Of a DNA stretch of 64,000 bases, positions 27,978 through 37,462 are shown one piece after another. The DNA is from Pseudomonadota bacterium. Its GTDB lineage: Bacteria > Desulfobacterota > Desulfovibrionia > Desulfovibrionales > Desulfomicrobiaceae. Location: assembly GCA_018902545.1 (NCBI GenBank), contig JAHIQM010000015.1:310001-374000 (forward strand), written 5' to 3'. Each line of letters starts with the position of its first letter. Within the stretch, counting starts at the first letter, position 1. A model generated the notes under the pieces. It searched no databases, was not told the origin of the DNA, and saw nothing but the letters and a program-made list of their open reading frames with translations. Made by a program: the position numbers and the translations under genes.

Positions 27978-29074
27978 AGAAGCTTCTCGTTACGGGTGGG
28001 GCTGGGTTCATCGGGTCCAATTTTGTGCGCTATTGGCGCTCCACATATCCGCAAGACGTTGTCGTTGTCCTTGACGCCCTGACCTATGCAGGAAATCGGG
28101 CCAATTTGGCAGGCATAGAAGAAGCTGGAAAATTTAGATTCGTGCATGGAAATATCCTCGACCAAGCCCTGGTTGAGGATTTGCTCCGTTCTTACGAACT
28201 TGACACAGTGGTTCATTTTGCCGCCGAATCGCACGTGGATCGCTCCATTCTCGGACCGGATGCCTTTATCGAAACGAATATCGTGGGCACGCATAGTTTG
28301 CTCAAGGCTGCGCGCGCAGTCTGGTTGGAGGAATGGAAAGGGAAAAGAGATGTCCGTTTCCATCATGTGTCCACAGATGAGGTTTATGGCACCCTCGGGC
28401 CAACCGATCCCGCTTTCACCGAAAAAACACCCTACGCGCCCAATTCTCCATATGCAGCCAGCAAGGCGGCGTCGGATCATTTGGTGCGAGCATACATGGA
28501 GACATACGGCCTGCCCGTTACCATCAGTAATTGCTCCAATAACTACGGGCCCTACCATTTTCCGGAAAAGCTCATCCCCTTGGTAATTACCAACATTCTT
28601 GATGATCGGCCGCTGCCGGTGTACGGGGACGGCTTGCAGATACGCGACTGGCTGCATGTGGAAGACCATTGCCGTGGCATCGATTTGATCCTCAAATCAG
28701 ACAGAGTTGGCGAGTGTTTCAACATCGGCGGTAACAACGAGTGGGCCAATATCGATATCGTCAAGCAGGCTTGTCGGCTGATGAATGAAGCCATGCAGGA
28801 AGAGCGCTACCGCGAGGCGTTTCCAAACGCCCTGTCTGCACTGAGAGGAAAGTCGGAGGACCTGATCACCTTTGTGACTGATCGGCCTGGGCACGATCGG
28901 CGATACGCCATAGACGCTACCAAATCCGAGTCAGTGCTGGGATTTGCGCCCAACGAGACCTTCGCGTCGGGTATAGCCAAGACGATTCGGTGGTATCTGG
29001 AAAACGAGAAATGGTGGCGTGAGGTCCAGAATGGTGATTACAGGCAGTGGATGGCTGCACAGTACAACTTGTAA
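27974..29074 (+). CDS. rmlB: dTDP-glucose 4,6-dehydratase
   Basis: KKLLVTGGAGFIGSNFVRYW; VHFAAESHVDRSI; HHVSTDEVYGTLG; ISNCSNNYGPYHFPEKLIPL. Confidence 0.96.
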   Translation: MKKLLVTGGAGFIGSNFVRYWRSTYPQDVVVVLDALTYAGNRANLAGIEEAGKFRFVHGNILDQALVEDLLRSYELDTVVHFAAESHVDRSILGPDAFIETNIVGTHSLLKAARAVWLEEWKGKRDVRFHHVSTDEVYGTLGPTDPAFTEKTPYAPNSPYAASKAASDHLVRAYMETYGLPVTISNCSNNYGPYHFPEKLIPLVITNILDDRPLPVYGDGLQIRDWLHVEDHCRGIDLILKSDRVGECFNIGGNNEWANIDIVKQACRLMNEAMQEERYREAFPNALSALRGKSEDLITFVTDRPGHDRRYAIDATKSESVLGFAPNETFASGIAKTIRWYLENEKWWREVQNGDYRQWMAAQYNL

Positions 29075-29109
29075 ACTGCAGAATACTGTTCCAGGAATCA
29101 AAGTAATAT

Positions 29110-29928
29110 ATGCGTGATTTTCCAACATCGCCGCGAGAGATGTTCGCAAGTTTGTGGCGCAATCGTTCACTTGTGATAGCTTTAACCAAACGAGAAGTAA
29201 TTGGGCGCTATCGGGGCTCATTTTTAGGGCTATTTTGGTCTTTTTTTAATCCGCTTTTCATGTTGGCCGTGTACACATTCGTTTTCAGCGTGGTCTTTAA
29301 AGCTCGATGGGGAACAGGCGCGGAATCAAAAGCCGAATTCGCTTTGATTTTGTTCATTGGGCTCATTGTATTCAATCTTTTTGCGGATTGCGCGATCCGA
29401 TCTCCCGGGTTGATTCTCTCAAATGTGAATTACGTGAAGAAGGTGATTTTTCCTTTGGAAATTTTGCCGTTCGTCACGCTGGCTTCCGCCTTTTTTCATA
29501 CAGCGATCAGTCTTGTCGTATGGGTACTCGCGTACACCATTTTCATCGGCCCGCCGCATGCGACCATTGTGTATTTTCCGTTTGTCGTTATGCCGCTTGC
29601 TTTTTTTGTTCTTGGGATGTTGTGGACAATGTCCGCACTCGGCGTTTATTTTCGGGATCTGTCTCAGATTGTAGGTCTGCTGACAACCGTAATGATGTTT
29701 GTTTCTCCTATTTTTTATCCCGTGGATGCAGTTCCAAAATCATACCAGGTTTTCATATACTTGAATCCCCTTATGCCTGCTATTGCTCAAATGAGAAACG
29801 TCATGTTCTTTGGTATTAATCCCGACTGGAGCTTGCTTATAGCATATTGGGGAGCGATGCTTTGCATCGCTTGGTTTGGCTTTTTCTGGTTCCAAAAAAC
29901 GCGTAAGGGATTTGCCGATGTCCTTTGA
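29110..29928 (+). CDS. wzm: Polysaccharide ABC transporter permease (Wzm-like)
   Basis: LWRNRSLVIALTKREVIGRYRGSFLGLFWSFFNPLFMLAVYTFVFSVVFKARWG. Confidence 0.9.
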   Translation: MRDFPTSPREMFASLWRNRSLVIALTKREVIGRYRGSFLGLFWSFFNPLFMLAVYTFVFSVVFKARWGTGAESKAEFALILFIGLIVFNLFADCAIRSPGLILSNVNYVKKVIFPLEILPFVTLASAFFHTAISLVVWVLAYTIFIGPPHATIVYFPFVVMPLAFFVLGMLWTMSALGVYFRDLSQIVGLLTTVMMFVSPIFYPVDAVPKSYQVFIYLNPLMPAIAQMRNVMFFGINPDWSLLIAYWGAMLCIAWFGFFWFQKTRKGFADVL

Positions 29929-31249
29929 TAATGCGATTATTGTTGAAGAACTCGGTAAGTGCTACCAGATATACGAGTCTCCGCGGGATCGATTGAAACA
30001 AACGCTGTTTCGTGGACGGAGAAACTATTATCGTGAATTTTGGGCGCTCAGAAATGTGCAGTTTTCCGTCGGGCGGGGAGAGACTGTCGGCATCATAGGG
30101 CGCAATGGATCCGGCAAGTCGACATTGCTTCAGCTCATTTGCGGGACTTTGGCCCCCACCACCGGACAGGTGTTCGTTGATGGCCGCGTGTCCGCCCTGC
30201 TGGAGCTTGGTTCCGGCTTCAATTCTGAATTCACCGGCATTGAAAACGCGGAGATGAATGCGACTCTGCTGGGGCTAAGCCCCAAGGAGTTCTCAGATAG
30301 GCTGCCGTTCATTGAATCGTTTGCGGATATTGGCGGGTTCATCGGGCAGCCGGTCAAGACATACTCCAGCGGGATGATGGTGCGGCTGGCTTTCGCAGTT
30401 GCAATTAGCGTCGAGCCGGACATCCTGATAGTTGACGAAGCACTGGCGGTGGGAGACGAACTTTTTCAGCGGAAGTGCTTTTCCCGTATCGAGGATCTCA
30501 AAAAAGGCGGCTCAACCATCTTGTTTGTCTCGCATTCGGCTTCTCAAATTGTTGAATTGTGCAGTCAGGTAATCCTGCTGGAAAAGGGGCGGGTGCTGGC
30601 CATGGGCGATCCCAAAACGATGGTCGGCTTTTATCAGAAGCTGCTGTTTGCGCCAGATGACAAACAAGAAGCGATTTGCAGAGAGATAACGCAAAGCCTT
30701 GGCGGGATGTCCCATGATCAGCCTCAGCCGGCCGTTCATGTCGACGCGCCAGAGATATCCGCGAGCTTTGATCCGCACCTCAAGCCGGCAAGCACCCTGG
30801 CGTATGAATCCCATGGAGGAGTCATTCGAGATGTCCGCTTGCACGATGCCAGCGGGTACCAGGTAAATCTGCTGGAGCGAAATGAAATCTACAATTGTAG
30901 TTATGAAGTCGATTTTTTTCGCGCTGCCGCGGATGTCCGCTTTGGGATGTCCATCCGTACGGTCAGCGGGCAGGCCTTGGGGGGCGCGATGTCGGCTCCT
31001 GTTTTGGCCGGAGCGGTCGTTGCGGTCGAGCAAAAACAGACGGCGAAAGTCCGTTTCACATTGCGTATGGTGCTGAATCCGGGCACGTACTTCGTCACTG
31101 TCGGCGTTTTTGGGAATGTCGGCGGTGAAGAGACGGTGCTGCATCGTGTCGTTGATGCGCTTGTCTTTCGGGTTGTACCTGTTGCTTCAAACCTGGAAAC
31201 CGAAGCGGTTTATTTTGAATTTCATCCGCAAGTGAGTGTTCATGGTTGA
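29918..31249 (+). CDS. wzt: Polysaccharide ABC transporter ATPase (Wzt-like) with C-terminal glycan-binding-type domain
   Basis: Walker A GIIGRNGSGKSTLLQLICG; KTYSSGMMVRLAFAVAISVEPDILIVDEALAVGDELFQRKCF; about 200-aa C-terminal extension. Confidence 0.9.
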   Translation: MSFDNAIIVEELGKCYQIYESPRDRLKQTLFRGRRNYYREFWALRNVQFSVGRGETVGIIGRNGSGKSTLLQLICGTLAPTTGQVFVDGRVSALLELGSGFNSEFTGIENAEMNATLLGLSPKEFSDRLPFIESFADIGGFIGQPVKTYSSGMMVRLAFAVAISVEPDILIVDEALAVGDELFQRKCFSRIEDLKKGGSTILFVSHSASQIVELCSQVILLEKGRVLAMGDPKTMVGFYQKLLFAPDDKQEAICREITQSLGGMSHDQPQPAVHVDAPEISASFDPHLKPASTLAYESHGGVIRDVRLHDASGYQVNLLERNEIYNCSYEVDFFRAAADVRFGMSIRTVSGQALGGAMSAPVLAGAVVAVEQKQTAKVRFTLRMVLNPGTYFVTVGVFGNVGGEETVLHRVVDALVFRVVPVASNLETEAVYFEFHPQVSVHG

Positions 31250-32363
31250 TAGATCCCAGGCTTTGATTGTCTCGGCGCCCAATGACGGGGGAGTGTTTGT
31301 CGTGCATAGCTCAAACATTTACCAACTTGACGACTTGAGTTCTACAGGGCTTGCATTCGGTTCCGCTGCCGCTTACCGCGCGGTGCAGCCGGATTCGGTC
31401 TTCAAATATGGCGCAGGCAACAGTTGGAAGCACATTGACAAAGAGTTGGTCGCCGATATTCATGATGTGCTGGTGGTCGGAGAGTCGATTTACATCGTAG
31501 GCACGGAACGGAACGCAATTTATGAATTCGATGCCGACGGGCGAGAGATTCGGCGCTGGGAATTCGGCGGGGAGGAGGATTCCAAACACATTAATTGTCT
31601 GGAGATGTGGAATGGTCGGGTCGTGTTCAGCGCCTTTGGCGACTTTAAGACTCATCGAGAATACAAAAACGGGACCTTTGAGACCGGTTTTGTCGCTGAC
31701 CTGCTGACAGGGGAGTGTCTGATAGGGGCGTTGTCGCAGCCGCATAGCCTGCGATCTCACGGTGAGGGGCTTCTTCTCGCGAATTCTGAGTTGGGAGAAA
31801 TTCGAGAATATGACGGATACGGGATGTTGGTCAGAAGCAAATATCTTGGCGGGTATACCCGAGGAATCGCTTTTGACACGGATAGGCTGTATGTCGGACT
31901 GAGTTGTTCTCGAAATGTGGAAAGCACGGCGAAGTCGATGGCGGTCGTTCTTGTGTTGGATAGAGTGAAGTGGGAAGAAATTTCAAGAATCGAAATGCCA
32001 TGTCCTGAGATTTATGATATTAAATGTATAGATGACTTGTCTTTAGCTTTTGCGGTAATTGCTGAAATTTCACATGGTTTATGCGTAAAGTATCGTGATC
32101 TTTTGAAAAATGGAAGTTGCTTGTTTGCTGTTGATAAAAAGGTTCTAAACGTCATAGAAACTCAAGAACGACAGATTTCTGTAGCATTAGAGATGTTAGA
32201 GAATGAGCGCAAGGCGTCGCATTCGCTGATAAGGGCGCTGGATACGCAGGTCAGGCAAAATGAGGAGTTGCAGCAACGTTTACTAGATGTTTTAGAAAGC
32301 TCTTCATGGCGTTTTACTGCGCCGTTGCGCGAGATATTCAGTTTTTTTTCACGCAAACGATAA
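31242..32363 (+). CDS. Beta-propeller-like (DUF4915-like) protein with C-terminal coiled coil
   Basis: Repeated strands (HDVLVVGESIYIVGTERNAIYEFDADGREIRRWEFGG; HSLRSHGEGLLLANSELGEIREYD; RGIAFDTDRLYVGLS) and a SSSWRFTAPLREIF tail. Confidence 0.5.
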   Translation: MVDRSQALIVSAPNDGGVFVVHSSNIYQLDDLSSTGLAFGSAAAYRAVQPDSVFKYGAGNSWKHIDKELVADIHDVLVVGESIYIVGTERNAIYEFDADGREIRRWEFGGEEDSKHINCLEMWNGRVVFSAFGDFKTHREYKNGTFETGFVADLLTGECLIGALSQPHSLRSHGEGLLLANSELGEIREYDGYGMLVRSKYLGGYTRGIAFDTDRLYVGLSCSRNVESTAKSMAVVLVLDRVKWEEISRIEMPCPEIYDIKCIDDLSLAFAVIAEISHGLCVKYRDLLKNGSCLFAVDKKVLNVIETQERQISVALEMLENERKASHSLIRALDTQVRQNEELQQRLLDVLESSSWRFTAPLREIFSFFSRKR

Positions 32364-32634
32364 ATTGTCGAGGCCGTTGTAAAAAGCTTTGAAGGACCTG
32401 GACGTCACTCCCGCGGATGTGTGCCCAAGCATGTGGAGGAGGTCCTTATCTTTTCGACACGTTAAGCAGGATCCGTTTTTTCAAAGAAATGGTGTTTTTT
32501 TGCGTCGACGTCATGGGATCGATTTGAGAGAGGCTACGAGGGTTGTGCTTAATGCATGGGTGTTGATTTTATAGTAACCGCTCGCTTTTGTCTTCCCTCA
32601 CAGTAATGTTATAATTATATTTTGGAGTTGAATA

Positions 32635-33807
32635 GTGCTCATGGGAAAATTTAAAACTTTATGCTCTAAGCTTCGCTCCAAAATAAAGCATGTCGGCTTT
32701 TTCATGGCATTAGTTCTTATATTTAATAAAATAACCCGTATGGTATTCAATAAGTATAAAGCGTGTTTTCTTCACAAACAATATGGCAAAAATAAAAAAG
32801 CTTTTAGTTCAATTCCCAGAAAAAAAAATCTTATCACTATGGTGAAAAACGAAAGCGCTCTTATTGATGTTTTTCTCGCTCATGCTTTAACAATGTTTGA
32901 TAATATAATTATCGTTGATCATATGTCAACAGATGGAACGTATGAATATATTCATAGTTTAAGGAGTCGCTTCCCGCAAATTCGTTGTTATAGATTTTGT
33001 AATGAAGGGTATTTTCAGTCAGAAGTTATGACATGGATAGTTCATCATCTTGTGGATGCGGATGAAGAGGGTTGGGTTTTTTTTCTAGATGCGGATGAAT
33101 TTTTGCCGTTCGCGACTCGTGAAGAATTTGATCGCGAATTGATAGAATTGTCATCTTATCCCGTTATTGCATTATCCTGGAAGAATTTAGTTCCGCTGGA
33201 AATGGATAGTGGCACCGTGCACGGAACCTTTTTTTTAAAGCCGCCCAAAGAGTCTGAGTTTCACAAAATTGCATTTCAGCCAAATTTGATACCCCTCAAG
33301 TCATACAGGATAGCTCAGGGAAATCATGCGTTACTGATTGGAAAAAGTGATCATCAATATTATCCGGCGAAAAATGGTTTTCCAATATATCATCTTCCTG
33401 TCCGGACAAGGCGGCAAATGATTGATAAGATACATCAGGGTGTGAACGCCTATCGTAAAATGGGACAGCACCGGAATGCTTCACAAGGAATTCATTGGGA
33501 TGAAATTGCCTGCCTAGTGAACAATGAAAACCTTGCTGAAGAAGTTTTGATTGATATGGTCGTGCGTTATGGATTTCCGCTTGTACCTCCATACGGTATG
33601 ACGCGGGTCGAATTGCTTGCCAAGGGTTATGAGCAGATATTGATAAACGTCGAAATGTATGCAGAATTTCCAAAATTTGAAAATGATGTCTACATCAGCG
33701 ATCAAGTATGTGATATTTACAGCAACAATGCAGGGTTTGGCGGCCCGGGTGGCCAGGAAAAGTCTATTACGCTGGATACCCATACTAATATTTTGTACTA
33801 TGCTTAA
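32635..33807 (+). CDS. Glycosyltransferase family 2/92-like protein
   Basis: NLITMVKNESALIDVFLAHALTMFDNIIIVDHMSTDGTYEYIHSL; GWVFFLDADEFLPF. Confidence 0.75.
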   Translation: MLMGKFKTLCSKLRSKIKHVGFFMALVLIFNKITRMVFNKYKACFLHKQYGKNKKAFSSIPRKKNLITMVKNESALIDVFLAHALTMFDNIIIVDHMSTDGTYEYIHSLRSRFPQIRCYRFCNEGYFQSEVMTWIVHHLVDADEEGWVFFLDADEFLPFATREEFDRELIELSSYPVIALSWKNLVPLEMDSGTVHGTFFLKPPKESEFHKIAFQPNLIPLKSYRIAQGNHALLIGKSDHQYYPAKNGFPIYHLPVRTRRQMIDKIHQGVNAYRKMGQHRNASQGIHWDEIACLVNNENLAEEVLIDMVVRYGFPLVPPYGMTRVELLAKGYEQILINVEMYAEFPKFENDVYISDQVCDIYSNNAGFGGPGGQEKSITLDTHTNILYYA

Positions 33808-34023
33808 CAAATTCTTATGTAATTTTATGCTAAGTTGGGATGAAATTGAGGATAATCCTGATTTTTGTCCTGCTTACGTGGGTTTTCATTCTTTTCATCG
33901 TCAAAAAAAACATGAACTCCTTTTTTCAAGGGGAAGTGGGCCTGTGGTGACATTTTAGTACGTTTTTTTGCGAGGCGTCTGTTCGAGCACATGGCGCGAT
34001 ATAATTTTCAATGGGGGGATGTA

Positions 34024-34863
34024 ATGAGTGTTAATGCTGCTGACATGATAGATTTTTTTGCTCCGGCTGGAATAGAGATAGAGACATTGACTCCCTCGGC
34101 GTGGGGTGGTCACATCCCTTTTATGCTCTGCCTAATGAATTTTATTCGACCTAAAACGTACGTTGAGCTGGGTACCCATTATGGAGCAAGTTTTTTTGCT
34201 GTGTGTCAAGCTGTCAAGTTTTATGATATAGAGTGCCACCCGACAGCGGTTGACCTGTGGATCGGTGATGAGCACGCAGGTGTTTACGATGAAAGTGTTT
34301 ATAATGATTTCACGTGGATATTCAATAGTAAGTACGGTGGTGTTGGGACTGTTTTAAGAGAGGATTTTAATAAAGCAGTCGAGAATTTTGAAAATAAAAG
34401 CATAGATTTGCTTCATATTGATGGTTTGCATACATATGAGGCTGTAAAAAATGATTATACAGTATGGCTTCCAAAGGTGTCGGACAATGGAATCATACTG
34501 TTTCATGATACGTGCGTGAGGGATCGTGGTTTTGGCGTCTGGAAGTTTTGGGATGAAATCAAGGATTGTCATGCATCATTCAATTTTCAGCATACGCATG
34601 GGCTAGGTGTCATCGCTTTTGGTAGCCGTGAGGATAATGCTTTGGTTTCGATTCTTGAAGAAGTGAATAGCTCGTCCAATACCCGTGAATCTTTTGAATA
34701 TTTTTTCGCTAACTGTGGCCGCCGAGCTGTGAATGAGGCCCTGAGGAAATTCCAAGCCCATGATCCCCTTGTCGATTTTATCAATAAGGTTCGGTCAAAA
34801 GACAGTTATAGAAAAGCTTGGTTTCGCGTTGTTCAGAAATTTCGAGCAGTTGTTAAGTCATGA
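34024..34863 (+). CDS. Class I SAM-dependent methyltransferase (Methyltransf_24-like)
   Basis: IRPKTYVELGTHYGASFFAVCQAVKFY; SIDLLHIDGLHTYEAVKNDYTVWLPKVSDNGIILFHDT. Confidence 0.75.
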   Translation: MSVNAADMIDFFAPAGIEIETLTPSAWGGHIPFMLCLMNFIRPKTYVELGTHYGASFFAVCQAVKFYDIECHPTAVDLWIGDEHAGVYDESVYNDFTWIFNSKYGGVGTVLREDFNKAVENFENKSIDLLHIDGLHTYEAVKNDYTVWLPKVSDNGIILFHDTCVRDRGFGVWKFWDEIKDCHASFNFQHTHGLGVIAFGSREDNALVSILEEVNSSSNTRESFEYFFANCGRRAVNEALRKFQAHDPLVDFINKVRSKDSYRKAWFRVVQKFRAVVKS

Positions 34864-36089
34864 TTGAAGATTATTTGGATCCCGATTGGTATTTCCGCGA
34901 GTATGGCAAAATGTTCAGCACAAAACGTCAGTTTTCGCAGTACTATTTTTCTGAGGGAGAAAGAAAGGGAGAGTTGCCTAATCCTCTTTTTAATCCGAGT
35001 TATTATAAAAAACTCGCCTGCGTTCCCAGTAGTGTCTCTCCGTTGAAGCATTACTTCAAAAATAAGGCAAAAATTTGTTGCAATACATCTTTATATTTTA
35101 ATCCTTATTGGTATCGATGGCAAAATGGGGATGTTGGTTCTTGTAGTTTGCTCCACTACTTGCAAATCGGTGGGCGTCAATACAGGGATCCTTGTCCTGA
35201 GGTCGACATGACTGCACTTGCACGATCATTTTCCTCGCTTGGGGACGGATCTTATTTGACATATTTAGCCACGAATTCTGGTTCTGAAGTTGCTACGCAT
35301 ATGGGTGTTACGCCTTCTCCTGCGGATTTGGTCGCCAGACAACGAAATTTCTTGAGCCAGTGTCATCTTGATTTGATTATCAGGGCCTCGACTCCGGTTA
35401 AAGGGCGCAACCTGGTATTTGTTCAATGCGGAAATGACAGTGAATTTTGGAATTGGTTTGATACGGGCGCCTCGCGCGATTGGGACTTATTTGTCAATTG
35501 CTATGATGGCTTATTTTCCAAAGATTGTGAGCCAGAATATGTATGTTTGCAGAGGGGTACTAAATTTACAGGAATGTTCCAGTGTTGGCAAAATTACTCC
35601 GAAATATTCGACAACTACGATTATGTTTTTTTTATTGATGATGATTTAATTTTTAATTTTGAAGATATCTCGAATTTTTTTCAACTTACATCCATATATA
35701 AGCTAGATTTTTCTCAACCCTCTCTTTCCAAGGATTCGCATTGTGTATGGAAGTGTTTTTTTAATGCGAGGTCAGGTGGTTTTAGGTACACGAATGGCGT
35801 TGAAATCATGATGCCGTGTTTTTCAAAAAAAGCTTTGAATGCGGTGCTCCCATATTTTGTGTATAGTGTCAGTGGTTTTGGTCTTGATTTATTCTTGGCG
35901 AAAAAAGCATCTGAACGATTATTCAAATCCGGTGTTATCGATGATATAGTTGTCAAACATTGTAAAAATATTGATCAGGAGTCAGGAGCGTATTACGAAT
36001 TGCTTCGTTCTTTCGGAATTAATAGTAAGTATGAATTATGGCGCATGATTGAATTGTTTGATTTGGAATTTGAATTATGTGAAATTTGA
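34860..36089 (+). CDS. DUF707-like putative glycosyltransferase with N-terminal repeat motifs
   Basis: N-terminal repeats LDPDWYFREYG / FNPSYYKKLA...PLKHYF / FNPYWYRWQN...LLHYLQIGGRQYRDP; YDYVFFIDDDLIFNFEDISNFFQL. Confidence 0.55.
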   Translation: MIEDYLDPDWYFREYGKMFSTKRQFSQYYFSEGERKGELPNPLFNPSYYKKLACVPSSVSPLKHYFKNKAKICCNTSLYFNPYWYRWQNGDVGSCSLLHYLQIGGRQYRDPCPEVDMTALARSFSSLGDGSYLTYLATNSGSEVATHMGVTPSPADLVARQRNFLSQCHLDLIIRASTPVKGRNLVFVQCGNDSEFWNWFDTGASRDWDLFVNCYDGLFSKDCEPEYVCLQRGTKFTGMFQCWQNYSEIFDNYDYVFFIDDDLIFNFEDISNFFQLTSIYKLDFSQPSLSKDSHCVWKCFFNARSGGFRYTNGVEIMMPCFSKKALNAVLPYFVYSVSGFGLDLFLAKKASERLFKSGVIDDIVVKHCKNIDQESGAYYELLRSFGINSKYELWRMIELFDLEFELCEI

Positions 36090-36109
36090 TAAGAGGCTGG
36101 GCTGATTAA

Positions 36110-36517
36110 TTGTCTTGTACGCACCACGCCATTGCCAGACGCCCGGTAAGTGATGATTGGTGGCTTGCGCTTGTGGCATCGGCTGTTGGAAAAATTGGGT
36201 TCGTATCACGTCCGTTGGTTCGTTACAGGCAGCATGATACCAATCAACTTGGAGCTGTTCGCAGCGATTTGAAAGGTGTCCTTAAAAGATTAAATAATAC
36301 TAACCCACAAAGTTCTTTGCGCGCAGCGCAGCGACAAGCGCAGGCATTTTGCGAGTATTTCGCGTCGAGGCAAGACATGGCGGACGCTCTTAAACTGGCA
36401 GATGTTTACGCGACAATTCGTTCAAAATCTTATGCGGCCAGATTGCTGAGACTTTATAAATATGGGTTTTGGAAGCAAGATCTGATGCGGAATATCGGTT
36501 TAGTACTTTTTATTTAA
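36110..36517 (+). pseudogene. Truncated glycosyltransferase (C-terminal part of a GT2)
   Basis: VSDDWWLALVASAVGKIGFVSRPLVRYRQHDTNQLGA matches the C-terminal half of rhamnosyltransferase-type GT2s; no N-terminal domain present. Confidence 0.6.
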
Positions 36518-36529
36518 CTGCTTATATCA

Positions 36530-37462
36530 ATGAATATTTCCGTAATCATCCCTTGTCTGAATGCATTCACTATGCTTGAATCACTTGTCATCTCTTTGCG
36601 CGGCCAGACAATGCCCCCCAATGAGATCATCGTTGTTGATTCCGAATCAATCGATGGTACATCTCAACTAGCACATTATCTGGGTTGTACAGTATTGCCT
36701 ATTGCTCGGAGTGATTTCAACCATGGCGGTACGCGTAACCTAGCCTCCATCCCTGCTCAGGGAGATATTCTCGTTTTCATGACCCAGGATGCATTACCGG
36801 TGGATCCTTTTTTCCTGCAACATTTGCTAGATCCGATCATCTCAGGTAACGCAGTGGCAAGCTTTGCCCGACAAGTGCCGTATCCAGGCGCTTCCGTAGG
36901 CGAGAAGTTTGCACGAGTTTTTAACTATCCACCCGTGAGCCAGATTCGAACGCATGCAAACATTCAGTCCATGGGCATTGGAGCTTATTTTTTTTCCAAC
37001 GTGTCCTCGGCGATTCGAAAAGATGTATTCATGGATATGGGCATGTTTGCGGATGATGTAATCATGAATGAAGATATGCTCATGTGTGCGAAGCTTTTAA
37101 ATTCGGGACACGCTGTCGCTTATGCCGCAGAGGCGCAAGTTTATCATTCGCATGACTACTCGTTGCTGCAGACATTTCGACGATATTTTGACATTGGCGT
37201 TTTTTTTGCCAGGCATTTTAATCTTTCAAATCTTGCAACCAATGGACGCGGCGCCGCATATACACGAGAACTGCTTGCGCACATGGTAAAGCAAGGTGAT
37301 ATGCCAGCATTTTTTCATGCTGTTGGAGAAACATGCGCAAAATTTTCGGGCTTTACTCTTGGTAAATTAGAAAGATTCATTCCCTTGGTTGTAAAAAAAC
37401 ACCTCAGTATGCACGCAGGATTTTGGCAATCCAATACGTCTCAAAACAAGGCCAACCTTTGA
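36530..37462 (+). CDS. Family 2 glycosyltransferase (rhamnosyltransferase-like)
   Basis: ISVIIPCLNAFTMLESLVISLRGQTMPPNEIIVVDSESIDGTSQLAHYLGCTVLPIARSDFNHGGTRNLA. Confidence 0.9.
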   Translation: MNISVIIPCLNAFTMLESLVISLRGQTMPPNEIIVVDSESIDGTSQLAHYLGCTVLPIARSDFNHGGTRNLASIPAQGDILVFMTQDALPVDPFFLQHLLDPIISGNAVASFARQVPYPGASVGEKFARVFNYPPVSQIRTHANIQSMGIGAYFFSNVSSAIRKDVFMDMGMFADDVIMNEDMLMCAKLLNSGHAVAYAAEAQVYHSHDYSLLQTFRRYFDIGVFFARHFNLSNLATNGRGAAYTRELLAHMVKQGDMPAFFHAVGETCAKFSGFTLGKLERFIPLVVKKHLSMHAGFWQSNTSQNKANL

